A stretch of DNA of 64,000 nt, taken from positions 112,317 to 176,316 of the forward strand of contig JAAFJE010000014.1 of NCBI GenBank assembly GCA_013298025.1, in the 5' to 3' direction. The position numbers and the translations under genes were made by a program. The stretch's first letter is position 1; each line of letters starts with the position of its first letter. Source of the stretch: Cytophagales bacterium (GTDB taxonomy: Bacteria; Bacteroidota; Bacteroidia; Cytophagales; Spirosomataceae). Below the pieces are notes generated by a model that worked only from the letters and a program-made list of their open reading frames with translations, was not told the DNA's origin and did no database searches. Below are positions 34,910 through 43,167 of the stretch, one piece after another.

Positions 34910-36220
34910 ATGAAAAAAAATTACATATTCCTATGGCTGTTGCTTTTTTGCGAGCAGCTATTTGCCCAGAATAAGGGTATGATACCCGTAGGCAAGCAGT
35001 TACCTGCTGGTACAGAACGGCGTTTGGCTCTGGTGATAGGTAATAAAAATTATGCCTATGCTGGTCGGCTGAACAATACGCATAACGATGCCGACGATAT
35101 GGCGAGGGTTTTACAAAACCTTGGCTTTGATGTAATCCTGAAAAAAGACCTAAGTATGGTTGATTTCCTGAAAGCCATAGACGACTTTGGGACAAAACTG
35201 GGTCAATACAATGTTGGTTTGCTGTATTACAGCGGTCATGGCATACAATACCAAGGCGAAAACTATCTAGTGCCGATAGATGCCAAAGCCAATACCGCCG
35301 AAGACATCGAATATACCTGCGTAAAGTTGGGCAGGGCAATGGCAAAGATGGAAGGAGCAAAATTGAAAGTATCATTGGCATTTTTAGATGCCTGTCGAAA
35401 CAATCCTTTTCCCTCAAGTAAGCGAGTGGTTGGTCAGGGTTTGACCATACCCAACAACCCACCAGGGAGCTTTGTAGCATTTTCGACGAGGGCAGGAAGT
35501 ACGGCAGACGACAACAGCAGTGGCAGAAATGGTTTATTTACCTCGGCGTTGTTACAAAACTTACCTCAAGCCAATGTAGGCTTGCGAACGATGATAGACA
35601 ATGTGATAGAAACGGTTGCCCAACGTTCTGGCAACAGCCAAATACCCGGTCGCTATGACGAGCTACGTGGGGATTTTTATTTTTTAGTAGGAGAAAAAGA
35701 CATACCTCCTATCAATGAAAAAGAGTTGACATTTGCCTATAATCTGAAACCACTTTTGTATAAAATTAATTTTGGTGCAAGTATCAACGATGTTTTTAAT
35801 TTTGAGCATGGCATCAATTACACGATGCCCTACGAAAATTTACCAACAGCTACCGAATGTGGCAACCAAAATGTTAAATATTATTGGCGATATTTAAAAG
35901 ATACACGCATGAAAGATGACATCTATGCTTTCTTGGCTGCAAGAGGATTAAAAGAAAAAATATCAAACGATAGTTACCTCCTTTATTTTTTCAAAGATAA
36001 TAAATTAGCCAAAGTTAGCTTACGGCTTTATCCTCTGTCACAAGATGCCAACAAGTTGATTACTAATGCTATTGGTGCTCAAGCGGAAAGGTACGAAACG
36101 GCGTTGAACGGTATTCATTATATTTCTGGTGCCTCTTTTACAGATGTTCCTTCTTGCGAACTTATCATTTGTAATGAAATAGGATACAATTTCTGTATTC
36201 ATGATTGGTGGTATAAATAG
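34910..36220 (+). CDS. Exported caspase-family peptidase with unknown C-terminal domain
   Basis: This 436-residue protein has a signal peptide (ending QLFAQ) and a caspase domain from about 35 to 260 with His in LLYYSGHGIQYQ and Cys in LAFLDACRNNPF. The last 175 residues form a separate domain (ELTFAYNLKPLLYKINFGAS to IHDWWYK) that I do not recognise. The stretch 34961-35686 is almost identical to 36335-37060 in the next gene, while the C-terminal parts are unrelated. It is driven by island promoter copy a and is probably co-transcribed with the next gene. Confidence 0.87.
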   Translation: MKKNYIFLWLLLFCEQLFAQNKGMIPVGKQLPAGTERRLALVIGNKNYAYAGRLNNTHNDADDMARVLQNLGFDVILKKDLSMVDFLKAIDDFGTKLGQYNVGLLYYSGHGIQYQGENYLVPIDAKANTAEDIEYTCVKLGRAMAKMEGAKLKVSLAFLDACRNNPFPSSKRVVGQGLTIPNNPPGSFVAFSTRAGSTADDNSSGRNGLFTSALLQNLPQANVGLRTMIDNVIETVAQRSGNSQIPGRYDELRGDFYFLVGEKDIPPINEKELTFAYNLKPLLYKINFGASINDVFNFEHGINYTMPYENLPTATECGNQNVKYYWRYLKDTRMKDDIYAFLAARGLKEKISNDSYLLYFFKDNKLAKVSLRLYPLSQDANKLITNAIGAQAERYETALNGIHYISGASFTDVPSCELIICNEIGYNFCIHDWWYK

Positions 36221-37060
36221 CATTCACACAAAGTTGCCCTTGCAGGATAAATTGTTGATCGATAACCGAAAAAATACACAACCATGAAACAACTTTATTT
36301 ATTGATAAGCTTTTTGCTACTAGGTAGCAATTTATTTGCCCAAAATAAGGGTATGATACCCGTAGGCAAGCAGTTACCTGCTGGTACAGAACGGCGTTTG
36401 GCCTTGGTGATAGGTAATAAAAATTATGCCTATGCTGGTCGGCTGAACAATACGCATAACGATGCCGACGATATGGCGAGGGTTTTACAAAACCTTGGCT
36501 TTGATGTAATCCTGAAAAAAGACCTAAGTATGGTTGATTTCCTGAAAGCCATAGACGACTTTGGGACAAAACTGGGTCAATACAATGTTGGTTTGCTGTA
36601 TTACAGCGGTCATGGCATACAATACCAAGGCGAAAACTATCTAGTGCCGATAGATGCCAAAGCCAATACCGCCGAAGACATCGAATATACCTGCGTAAAG
36701 TTGGGCAGGGCAATGGCAAAGATGGAAGGAGCAAAATTGAAAGTATCATTGGCATTTTTAGATGCCTGTCGAAACAATCCTTTTCCCTCAAGTAAGCGAG
36801 TGGTTGGTCAGGGTTTGACCATACCCAACAACCCACCAGGGAGCTTTGTAGCATTTTCGACGAGGGCAGGAAGTACGGCAGACGACAACAGCAGTGGCAG
36901 AAATGGTTTATTTACCTCGGCGTTGTTACAAAACTTACCTCAAGCCAATGTAGGCTTGCGAACGATGATAGACAATGTGATAGAAACGGTTGCCCAACGT
37001 TCTGGCAACAGCCAAATACCCGGTCGCTATGACGAGCTACGTGGAGATTTTTATTTTTTG
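34961..37060 (+). repeat. 726-bp tandem duplication of the caspase domain
   Basis: The copies are 34961-35686 and 36335-37060, offset by 1374 bp. I find only about four base differences. Identity stops sharply after the caspase domain, where one gene continues into an unknown domain and the other into SUMF1. Recent duplication or gene conversion is implied. Confidence 0.85.
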
Positions 37061-37756
37061 ACGAGTAGAAACCCTGAGCCAGCAAAGCCTAAAAAAGACC
37101 TATTGCCCTACGAGCCAGAAACGGTGTTTGTACAAGGAGGCAGCTTTAGAATGGGAACTTCTACCGACAATACAGCTCATACCGTAACGCTTGCTGATTA
37201 TGCTATCGGTATGTATGAAGTAACCCAAAAGCAGTGGAAAGCCGTTGTCGGTAGCATTCCAGCAGGTGTCGCCCCTTGCGAGAATTGTCCCATTGGAGGC
37301 GTAAATTGGAACGATGTACAAATATATCTTCAAAAATTGAACGAACTTACAGGGAAAAATTACCGTTTGCCCACAGAAGCCGAATGGGAATACGCCGCAG
37401 GAGGCGGACAAAAAAGCAATGGTTTTGTTCATGCAGGCAGTAATACCGTGGAAAGTGTAGGATGGATAGACACCAATAGTGGTAATAAAATACATGAAGT
37501 AGGTGGTAAGCAGCCCAATGAATTAGGCTTATACGACATGAACGGCAATGTATGGGAGTGGTGTAGCGACTGGTATGGCCCGTACAACAACGGAGCTAGT
37601 AACAATCCTACAGGGCCTAGTAGTGGCACTAGCCGGGTATTACGTGGGGGAAGTTGGGTTAATAATTTCCAGTTATGTCGGGTGGCGAGTCGTGGTAGTA
37701 ATAACCCCAATGAACGATATATCAATTTTGGACTTCGGGTTGTGCTTGTGCCTTGA
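36284..37756 (+). CDS. Exported caspase-SUMF1 (FGE-like) fusion protein
   Basis: This 490-residue protein has a signal peptide (SNLFAQ), then a caspase domain nearly identical to the previous gene's, with the same GHG and DACRNNPF motifs. A formylglycine-generating-enzyme/SUMF1 domain follows (about 275-490) with VFVQGGSFRMGTSTDN, YRLPTEAEWEYAA, GNVWEWCSDWY and RVLRGGSW. SUMF1-type folds that lack enzyme cysteines usually serve as C-type-lectin-like binding domains. The C-terminal stretch at residues 459-482 aligns with the variable segment of the lipoproteins downstream. It lies 63 bp after the previous caspase gene. Confidence 0.88.
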   Translation: MKQLYLLISFLLLGSNLFAQNKGMIPVGKQLPAGTERRLALVIGNKNYAYAGRLNNTHNDADDMARVLQNLGFDVILKKDLSMVDFLKAIDDFGTKLGQYNVGLLYYSGHGIQYQGENYLVPIDAKANTAEDIEYTCVKLGRAMAKMEGAKLKVSLAFLDACRNNPFPSSKRVVGQGLTIPNNPPGSFVAFSTRAGSTADDNSSGRNGLFTSALLQNLPQANVGLRTMIDNVIETVAQRSGNSQIPGRYDELRGDFYFLTSRNPEPAKPKKDLLPYEPETVFVQGGSFRMGTSTDNTAHTVTLADYAIGMYEVTQKQWKAVVGSIPAGVAPCENCPIGGVNWNDVQIYLQKLNELTGKNYRLPTEAEWEYAAGGGQKSNGFVHAGSNTVESVGWIDTNSGNKIHEVGGKQPNELGLYDMNGNVWEWCSDWYGPYNNGASNNPTGPSSGTSRVLRGGSWVNNFQLCRVASRGSNNPNERYINFGLRVVLVP

Positions 37757-37776
37757 TGGTACGTTTTTCGATTACC

Positions 37777-37804
37777 TAGCCGTGGCATTGCCACGGCTAT
37801 TTTT
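37777..37804 (+). terminator. Intrinsic terminator (REP-like hairpin, family B)
   Basis: TAGCCGTGGC and GCCACGGCTA form a perfect 10-bp stem around ATT, followed by five T. The same hairpin core recurs at 45496-45520. The rest of the 343-bp gap to the next gene holds promoter copy b. Confidence 0.8.
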
Positions 37805-37992
37805 ATGATGTATGTATCGGATGGGATGGTTACTTTTTATTTGCATTTAATGTATTGATTTTCAAATAATAAAATGTACAAAAGGTAGATTAATGCCAAT
37901 GCTCCATTCATCAACGCTCCCTTTCTTGACCGCTTACTCATTTATCTCTAAAAAAAGCATTTTAGCCATAAATAAAATTTATTTTTGAATAA

Positions 37993-38025
37993 GTGATAAG
38001 GTTTGCGTAGAAAGGGGTATTAATA
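37993..38025 (+). promoter_or_regulatory. Island promoter motif, copy b
   Basis: GTGATAAGG, 13 bp, GGGTATTAATA, 74 bp upstream of the caspase-SUMF1 gene at 38100. About 30 bp of AT-rich DNA before it (ATAAATAAAATTTATTTTTG) is shared with copy a. Confidence 0.8.
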
Positions 38026-38099
38026 TATAGAACAGGCTGGCTTAGGCCACACATAAGGTAATTTACATTTAAACATAATCATATTACAACATCATTACC

Positions 38100-39779
38100 A
38101 TGAAAAAAAACTACCTAACTATCATGATTCTTCTCCTATGTACAGGGGTAATTTTTGCTCAAAGCAGTAAGGGAATGCTACCCAAGGGCAGCGTCATTCC
38201 ACCTGGTACCGAACGCCGTCTTGCCTTGGTCATCGGGAATAAATCGTATCAGCATATCTCCGCACTAAAAAACCCAACGAATGATGCCATTGCTATGAAG
38301 GCAGCATTAGATACTTTGGGCTTTGATGTGACAATGCTTTTAGACCTCGATTACCAAAAGCTGCTTAGTGCATTCAATCAGTTTAGAAATGGCTTGAGAG
38401 CGAACGATGTTGTTTTTGTGTATTTTTCAGGTCATGGCATTGGTTATAAAAACCAAAGCTTCCTTGTGCCTATTGATGCTGACATTAGTTGTTTAGAGCA
38501 AATAGAAACACAGGGTATAGGACTCCAGCGTATCTTAGATGATTTGAATGCTAAAAGAGTTAAAAATATTTTTGTTATGCTTGATGCCTGTCGAAATTTG
38601 CCAGGGTTAAAAGCCTGTAATACATCAACTAGAGAAATTACGGTAAAAGGCTTGATACATCCCACCAATAACCCCAGTGGGAGTACCGTGGTGTATGCAA
38701 CCAGAGAAGGTAAAACAGCTGATGACAATCCTTCTGCCCCAAATGGCTTGTTTACCGAGTGCCTTTTACGTTACCTTACACGCCCCAATTGGAGCATTCG
38801 GACAATCCTCGACCATACTGCCTTAGATGTAAAACAGGTTAGCAGAAATGAGCAAGAGCCTGCCCGATATGAGGAAGGAATGTATGGCGACTTTTTCTTT
38901 TTAATTAATGAAAATGGAGGAATTCCATCAGGGCCTGGCCCCATCAAAAATAATATATATGAACCTATCATGGTATCTATCACAGGAGGAAGTTTTCGGA
39001 TGGGGAGTAATGAAGGAGGCAATGATGAAAAGCCTATTCACCTTGTGCAAGTGAGCGATTTTACGATGAGCCAATCTGAAATATCTGTACAAGATTTTAA
39101 GACTTTCGTAGATGAAAAAAATTACATTACCGAAGCTGAAAAAGTAGGGAAAAGTACGGTTTGGAATGGTGTTAAATGGGTTGAAAAAGCTGGTGTTGAT
39201 TGGCTATGCGATGCCCTTGGGAATAGAAGAAAACAGGATGAATATTCTCACCCTGTGCTACACGTGAGTTGGAATGATGCCAACGCCTATTGTAATTGGC
39301 TCAAAGAAAAAACAGGAAAAGCCTATCGACTGCCTACCGAAGCCGAATGGGAATACGCTGCTGGCAACGGCCCTACACATACACGCTTTAGTTGGGGTGA
39401 CGAAAGTCCTAGTGCTCAAGTAGGCAATGTGGCAGACGAACAGACACGTACCAAATACAGAGATTGGGAAATTGTAGCAAATTATAACGATGGGTATGTA
39501 TATACCTCGCCTGTTGGCAATTACCAAGAAAATAAATTAAGGCTGAAAGATATGACAGGCAATGTATGGGAATGGTGTAGCGACTGGTACGATGCTAAAT
39601 TTTATGCCCCAAATGTTGAGCTTAACCCACAAGGGGCTGTAGCTGGAAAAGAGAGGGTATTGAGAGGGGGAAGCTGGTACAATGCGCTTGAAAATAGTCG
39701 TGTTGCCAAACGAAACCATGAAAAGCCTTCTTACCAAAGCGGCGGTGTAGGCTTTAGGGTTTGTTACGACACCAAATAA
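38100..39779 (+). CDS. Exported caspase-SUMF1 fusion protein
   Basis: This 559-residue protein has a signal peptide (VIFAQ) and a caspase domain (about 35-260) with VYFSGHGIGYKNQSFLVPID and FVMLDACRNLPG. A SUMF1 domain follows (about 290-559) with VSITGGSFRMGSNEGG, HVSWNDANAYCNWL, YRLPTEAEWEYAAGNG, GNVWEWCSDWY and RVLRGGSW. The final 24-residue segment is closer to an ordinary SUMF1 protein than those of the tandem lipoproteins. It has its own island promoter and terminator. It is probably exported and may tether the protease to a ligand. Confidence 0.9.
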   Translation: MKKNYLTIMILLLCTGVIFAQSSKGMLPKGSVIPPGTERRLALVIGNKSYQHISALKNPTNDAIAMKAALDTLGFDVTMLLDLDYQKLLSAFNQFRNGLRANDVVFVYFSGHGIGYKNQSFLVPIDADISCLEQIETQGIGLQRILDDLNAKRVKNIFVMLDACRNLPGLKACNTSTREITVKGLIHPTNNPSGSTVVYATREGKTADDNPSAPNGLFTECLLRYLTRPNWSIRTILDHTALDVKQVSRNEQEPARYEEGMYGDFFFLINENGGIPSGPGPIKNNIYEPIMVSITGGSFRMGSNEGGNDEKPIHLVQVSDFTMSQSEISVQDFKTFVDEKNYITEAEKVGKSTVWNGVKWVEKAGVDWLCDALGNRRKQDEYSHPVLHVSWNDANAYCNWLKEKTGKAYRLPTEAEWEYAAGNGPTHTRFSWGDESPSAQVGNVADEQTRTKYRDWEIVANYNDGYVYTSPVGNYQENKLRLKDMTGNVWEWCSDWYDAKFYAPNVELNPQGAVAGKERVLRGGSWYNALENSRVAKRNHEKPSYQSGGVGFRVCYDTK

Positions 39780-39791
39780 ATAAGCAACAGG

Positions 39792-39829
39792 GTTTTCTAA
39801 GGCCTTTTTAGCCTTAGAAAACTTTTTTA
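39792..39829 (+). terminator. Intrinsic terminator
   Basis: GTTTTCTAAGGC pairs perfectly with GCCTTAGAAAAC across a 7-nt loop and is followed by a T run. Confidence 0.85.
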
Positions 39830-39864
39830 TAGTTCATTTATCCATTTTAAAACTCACAAACAGT

Positions 39865-40476
39865 ATGAAAACGCTTACCAAATTTCTCCAAGTTCTTGTT
39901 GTGCTAACTTTGATGGTTAGTCCATCTTTTGCACAGTATGTACCAAGTACTGATAGTACTATGGTGTTGCAAGTAGCAGAAACGCCTAGTGTTCCAGTGG
40001 TTCAGGGGCTCGACGAGCAGCCCAGTACTGCCGAGTCTTCCTTGACGCTCGTGTCGAAAGAGTGGAATAGTAGCCTGAAATACAGTACCTATACGTCCAA
40101 ATCCAAACCTTTGTTGATGGAAGAAAGAAGGGGGCATTCGGTTATATCTAAAATTACTTTTGGTGTGATTGGGCTTGGGGCTGGCGCACTCGCCTTATCG
40201 CTGAAAAGTAGTTTTCAAAAAAAATTAGACGAACTCAATGCTTTTGATAACGCCGCTCCAAAAATGAATGGACAGTTTTTGAATGAGGGGGATTATGCCA
40301 AGTGGCAATCGTCTTATAATGCCTTAGTGAAAGACAGAAGCACCTTCAATACTGTATTTGTGACATCGATGGTTGCTTTGGCTGTAGAAACCTTTCTTTT
40401 TATCCATAAGCCTTCACACAAACGATTGGCGGTACACCCAGCCAACAAAGGAATGGAAGTAGCTTTTCAGTTTTAG
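39865..40476 (+). CDS. Exported membrane protein of unknown function
   Basis: This 203-residue protein has a signal peptide (SPSFAQ), a Ser/Thr-rich segment and two hydrophobic helices at about 95-112 (ITFGVIGLGAGALALSL) and 160-178 (FVTSMVALAVETFLF). A soluble helical segment separates them. Not recognised as a family. It lies between the caspase-SUMF1 gene and the lipoprotein array, with no island promoter copy of its own. It could anchor or scaffold the neighbouring proteins, but nothing in the sequence proves this. Confidence 0.6.
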   Translation: MKTLTKFLQVLVVLTLMVSPSFAQYVPSTDSTMVLQVAETPSVPVVQGLDEQPSTAESSLTLVSKEWNSSLKYSTYTSKSKPLLMEERRGHSVISKITFGVIGLGAGALALSLKSSFQKKLDELNAFDNAAPKMNGQFLNEGDYAKWQSSYNALVKDRSTFNTVFVTSMVALAVETFLFIHKPSHKRLAVHPANKGMEVAFQF

Positions 40477-40485
40477 AGAATAAAT

Positions 40486-40703
40486 CGGTTGTCTGTGTAT
40501 CGGTTATCTGTTGTCCGTTATCCGTGTATCCGTGTATCCGTTAATTGTTTTCTGCTTGTTTGGTCCTAAAATAGCTTGATTTAAAAACCTACTTATCTCA
40601 GAACAAGACAAACGATACACGGATAACCGATAACGGATACACAGTTAACAGTTAACAGATACACGGATAACGGACAACAGATAACGGATACACGGATAAC
40701 AAT
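40486..40703. repeat. GATAAC-type repeats with an embedded inverted-repeat element
   Basis: TATCTGT/TATCCGT units at 40486-40553 and GGATAAC/GATACAC units at 40604-40703 are mutually inverted. They surround a 50-bp element (see 40556-40612). Together they form a very large potential hairpin directly upstream of the first lipoprotein gene. Confidence 0.7.
40556..40612 (+). repeat. Left copy of inverted repeat flanking the lipoprotein array
   Basis: It includes GTCCTAAAATAGCTTG and CTTATCTCAGAACAAGAC. The reverse complement, with a few changes, is at 44629-44682, so the three lipoprotein genes lie between a pair of inverted repeats. Confidence 0.65.
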
Positions 40704-40718
40704 TTAAAAAACATAAAC

Positions 40719-41864
40719 ATGAATAAGACATATATCATCTCTTTTATCATACTCACCCTTGTGCTGTCGGGTTGCTCCTTGGGTCTTCAAGAAATGAGTA
40801 GAGAAAAATATCCTTGTAGCAAACCTGTAAGTATTACAGCCCAAAGTGGAGCTATACCCTATACTATTTCTTTGGGTTTTGCATCCGTACCCAAAGACCT
40901 TTCTAAAGTTGAATGGCTGGTAGAAAAAGGTACGAATCAGCTTTATTCTACTATACAAACAGGGGGAACTTTTGGCGTAACAACCTCTAGCATAATTATC
41001 AATTATGCAGGTAAATTGAATATAACAGCTAAAATAACCACTACTTGTGGTGACACTGCTAGTATAAAAACAACTTACGATTATCTTCTGATAGACCCTA
41101 ATACCATGGTTAATGTAACAGGTGGAAGTTTCTCTATGGGGAGTAATACGGGCAATGCAGATGAACAACCTGTACATAGTGTGACTGTCAACAGTTTCTC
41201 CATAAGCAAATACGAAGTAACAGTAGCAGAATTTAGACGCTTTGTAGAAGCTACCAACTATGTAACTGAGGCTGAAAAATCTGGTGGTGGTAGTTACGCT
41301 CTTTTCAATGGTACTTGGCAGTACAAATCAGGAGTCAATTGGCATTACAATGCTGTAGGAACGCTTAGGAATGCTACAGAAGACAGACATCCTGTGATAC
41401 ATGTAAGTTGGAATGATGCAGTTGCCTATTGCACTTGGTTGAGTAGTAAAACAGGGAAAACTTATCGTTTGCCTACCGAAGCAGAGTGGGAATATGCCGC
41501 CAGAGGGGGAATAAATAGTAAGGGTTATACCTACTCAGGCAGTAATAATATAGATGAAGTGGCTTGGTACAGTAGTAATTCGAGTATGGCTACACATGAG
41601 GTTGGACTTAAAAAGGCAAATGAATTGGGTATATATGATATGAGTGGTAATGTATGGGAATGGTGCAGTGACTGGTACACTAATACTTACTACGGTAGTA
41701 GTCCTAGTAATAATCCTACAGGGGCAAGTAGTAGTTCATACCGTGTATTGCGTAGCGGTTGCTGGTACTGTGGTGTTCAAGATAGCCAGGTAGCGAATCG
41801 GGACGACGGAACTCCTGATCGTCGTGCTGCCGATATCGGCTTCCGTGTAGTCTTAGTGCCTTAG
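40719..41864 (+). CDS. SUMF1-domain lipoprotein, tandem copy 1
   Basis: This 381-residue protein has a lipoprotein signal with lipobox LSGC and an Ig/PKD-like domain (about 25-125, ITAQSGAIPYTISLGFASVP). A SUMF1 domain follows (about 130-381): VNVTGGSFSMGSN, HVSWNDAVAYCTWLS, YRLPTEAEWEYAARGG and GNVWEWCSDWY. The enzyme's catalytic Cys pair is not evident, so a binding role is likelier than formylglycine formation. The N-terminal half is almost identical to the next gene, while residues 350-373 differ almost completely. It is part of a three-gene direct array. Confidence 0.88.
   Translation: MNKTYIISFIILTLVLSGCSLGLQEMSREKYPCSKPVSITAQSGAIPYTISLGFASVPKDLSKVEWLVEKGTNQLYSTIQTGGTFGVTTSSIIINYAGKLNITAKITTTCGDTASIKTTYDYLLIDPNTMVNVTGGSFSMGSNTGNADEQPVHSVTVNSFSISKYEVTVAEFRRFVEATNYVTEAEKSGGGSYALFNGTWQYKSGVNWHYNAVGTLRNATEDRHPVIHVSWNDAVAYCTWLSSKTGKTYRLPTEAEWEYAARGGINSKGYTYSGSNNIDEVAWYSSNSSMATHEVGLKKANELGIYDMSGNVWEWCSDWYTNTYYGSSPSNNPTGASSSSYRVLRSGCWYCGVQDSQVANRDDGTPDRRAADIGFRVVLVP
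41766..41837 (+). other. Variable 24-codon segment of lipoprotein 1
   Basis: Lies between the conserved RVLRSGCW and GFRVVLVP. Eighteen of the 24 codons end in C or T. Compared with lipoproteins 2 and 3, only two positions (a Val and an Arg) are the same in all three. Confidence 0.6.
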
Positions 41865-41872
41865 TTCATTGT

Positions 41873-41944
41873 CAGCTATCTGTTATCCGATAACGGATAC
41901 ACGGCTAACAGACAAAATTTTTATACATCCTAAACACAATAATC
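41873..41944 (+). repeat. Duplicated leader with GATAAC-type hairpin
   Basis: CTGTTATCC and GATAACGG units form a short hairpin, followed by an AT-rich leader (TTTTTATACATCCTAAACAC). The same roughly 75-bp leader precedes the third lipoprotein gene at 43090-43167, so gene and leader were duplicated together. Confidence 0.7.
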
Positions 41945-43087
41945 ATGAAAAAGACATACATCATTCCTTTTATCATACTCACCCTTGTGCTGTCGGGTTG
42001 CTCCTTGGGTCTTCAAGAAATGAGTAGAGAAAAATATCCTTGTAGCAAACCTGTAAGTATTACAGCCCAAAGTGGAGCTATACCCTATACTATTTCTTTG
42101 GGTTTTGCATCCGTACCCAAAGACCTTTCTAAAGTTGAATGGCTGGTAGAAAAAGGTACGAATCAGCTTTATTCTACTATACAAACAGGGGGAACTTTTG
42201 GCGTAACAACCTCTAGCATAATTATCAATTATGCAGGTAAATTGAATATAACAGCTAAAATAACCACTACTTGTGGTGACACTGCTAGTATAAAAACAAC
42301 TTACGATTATCTTCTGATAGACCCTAATACCATGGTTAATGTAACAGGTGGAAGTTTCTCTATGGGGAGTAATACAGGCAATGCAGATGAACAACCTGTA
42401 CATAGTGTGACTGTCAACAGTTTCTCCATAAGCAAATACGAAGTAACAGTAGCAGAATTTAGACGCTTTGTAGAAGCGACAAACTATGTAACTGATGCTG
42501 AAAGGTTAGGATATAGCTATGTTTATGTTAATGTTGGTTGGCAACACAAAGCAGGAGTCAACTGGCATTATAATTCAGCAGGTGTGATTCGGAGTGTCAC
42601 AGAAGATAGACACCCTGTGATATATGTAAGTTGGAACGATGCGGTTGCTTATTGTACTTGGTTGAGTAATAAAACGGGAAAAACTTATCGTTTGCCCACG
42701 GAAGCCGAATGGGAATACGCAGCTAGAGGGGGAGCAAACAAAAATAGTTACACCTACTCAGGCAGTAATAATATAGATGAAGTGGCTTGGTATGGAGATA
42801 ACGCCAGTCAAAACACGCATGAAGTAGGTCTCAAAAAAGCCAACGAATTGGGTTTGTATGATATGAGTGGAAATGTATGGGAATGGTGCAGTGATAGGTA
42901 TAGTGCTAACTATTACAGCAGTAGTCCTAGTAACAACCCTACAGGGTTTAACAGCGGAACTACTCGAACTTTACGTGGTGGGTGCTGGCGTCTCAACATT
43001 CAATATGGTAGAGTAACGTGTCGAGGCGTTAATGAATCTGGAGATCCTATTAGCGATTGCGGCTTCCGTGTAGCTTTAGTACCTTAG
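41945..43087 (+). CDS. SUMF1-domain lipoprotein, tandem copy 2
   Basis: This 380-residue protein has the same order as copy 1: lipobox LSGC, one Ig/PKD-like domain, SUMF1 domain. The first 175 codons or so (41945 to about 42470) are nearly identical to copy 1 in DNA, then the sequences diverge to clear but looser similarity. Residues 349-372 are highly different. Sharp identity at the 5' end points to recent duplication or gene conversion. Surface display in the outer membrane is likely but inferred from the lipoprotein signal. Confidence 0.88.
   Translation: MKKTYIIPFIILTLVLSGCSLGLQEMSREKYPCSKPVSITAQSGAIPYTISLGFASVPKDLSKVEWLVEKGTNQLYSTIQTGGTFGVTTSSIIINYAGKLNITAKITTTCGDTASIKTTYDYLLIDPNTMVNVTGGSFSMGSNTGNADEQPVHSVTVNSFSISKYEVTVAEFRRFVEATNYVTDAERLGYSYVYVNVGWQHKAGVNWHYNSAGVIRSVTEDRHPVIYVSWNDAVAYCTWLSNKTGKTYRLPTEAEWEYAARGGANKNSYTYSGSNNIDEVAWYGDNASQNTHEVGLKKANELGLYDMSGNVWEWCSDRYSANYYSSSPSNNPTGFNSGTTRTLRGGCWRLNIQYGRVTCRGVNESGDPISDCGFRVALVP
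42989..43060 (+). other. Variable 24-codon segment of lipoprotein 2
   Basis: Between RTLRGGCW and GFRVALVP; 17 of the 24 codons end in C or T. Confidence 0.6.
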
Positions 43088-43089
43088 TT

Positions 43090-43167
43090 TATAGTCAGTT
43101 ATCTGTTATCCGATAACGGATACACGGCTAACAGACAAAATTTTTATACATCCTAAACACAATAAAC
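43090..43167 (+). repeat. Duplicated leader with GATAAC-type hairpin, second copy
   Basis: Near-identical to 41873-41944, ahead of the third lipoprotein gene. Confidence 0.7.

Noticed and set aside
34791..35480. A 229-codon frame antisense to the caspase gene, repeated at 36165-36854
   Set aside because: It is the shadow of the duplicated caspase domain; both copies are conserved only because the DNA is. The sense frames carry signal peptides and catalytic motifs.
40704..41177. A 157-codon antisense frame, repeated at 41930-42403
   Set aside because: Shadow of the duplicated 5' halves of the SUMF1 lipoprotein genes, with no start signal or protein-like composition.
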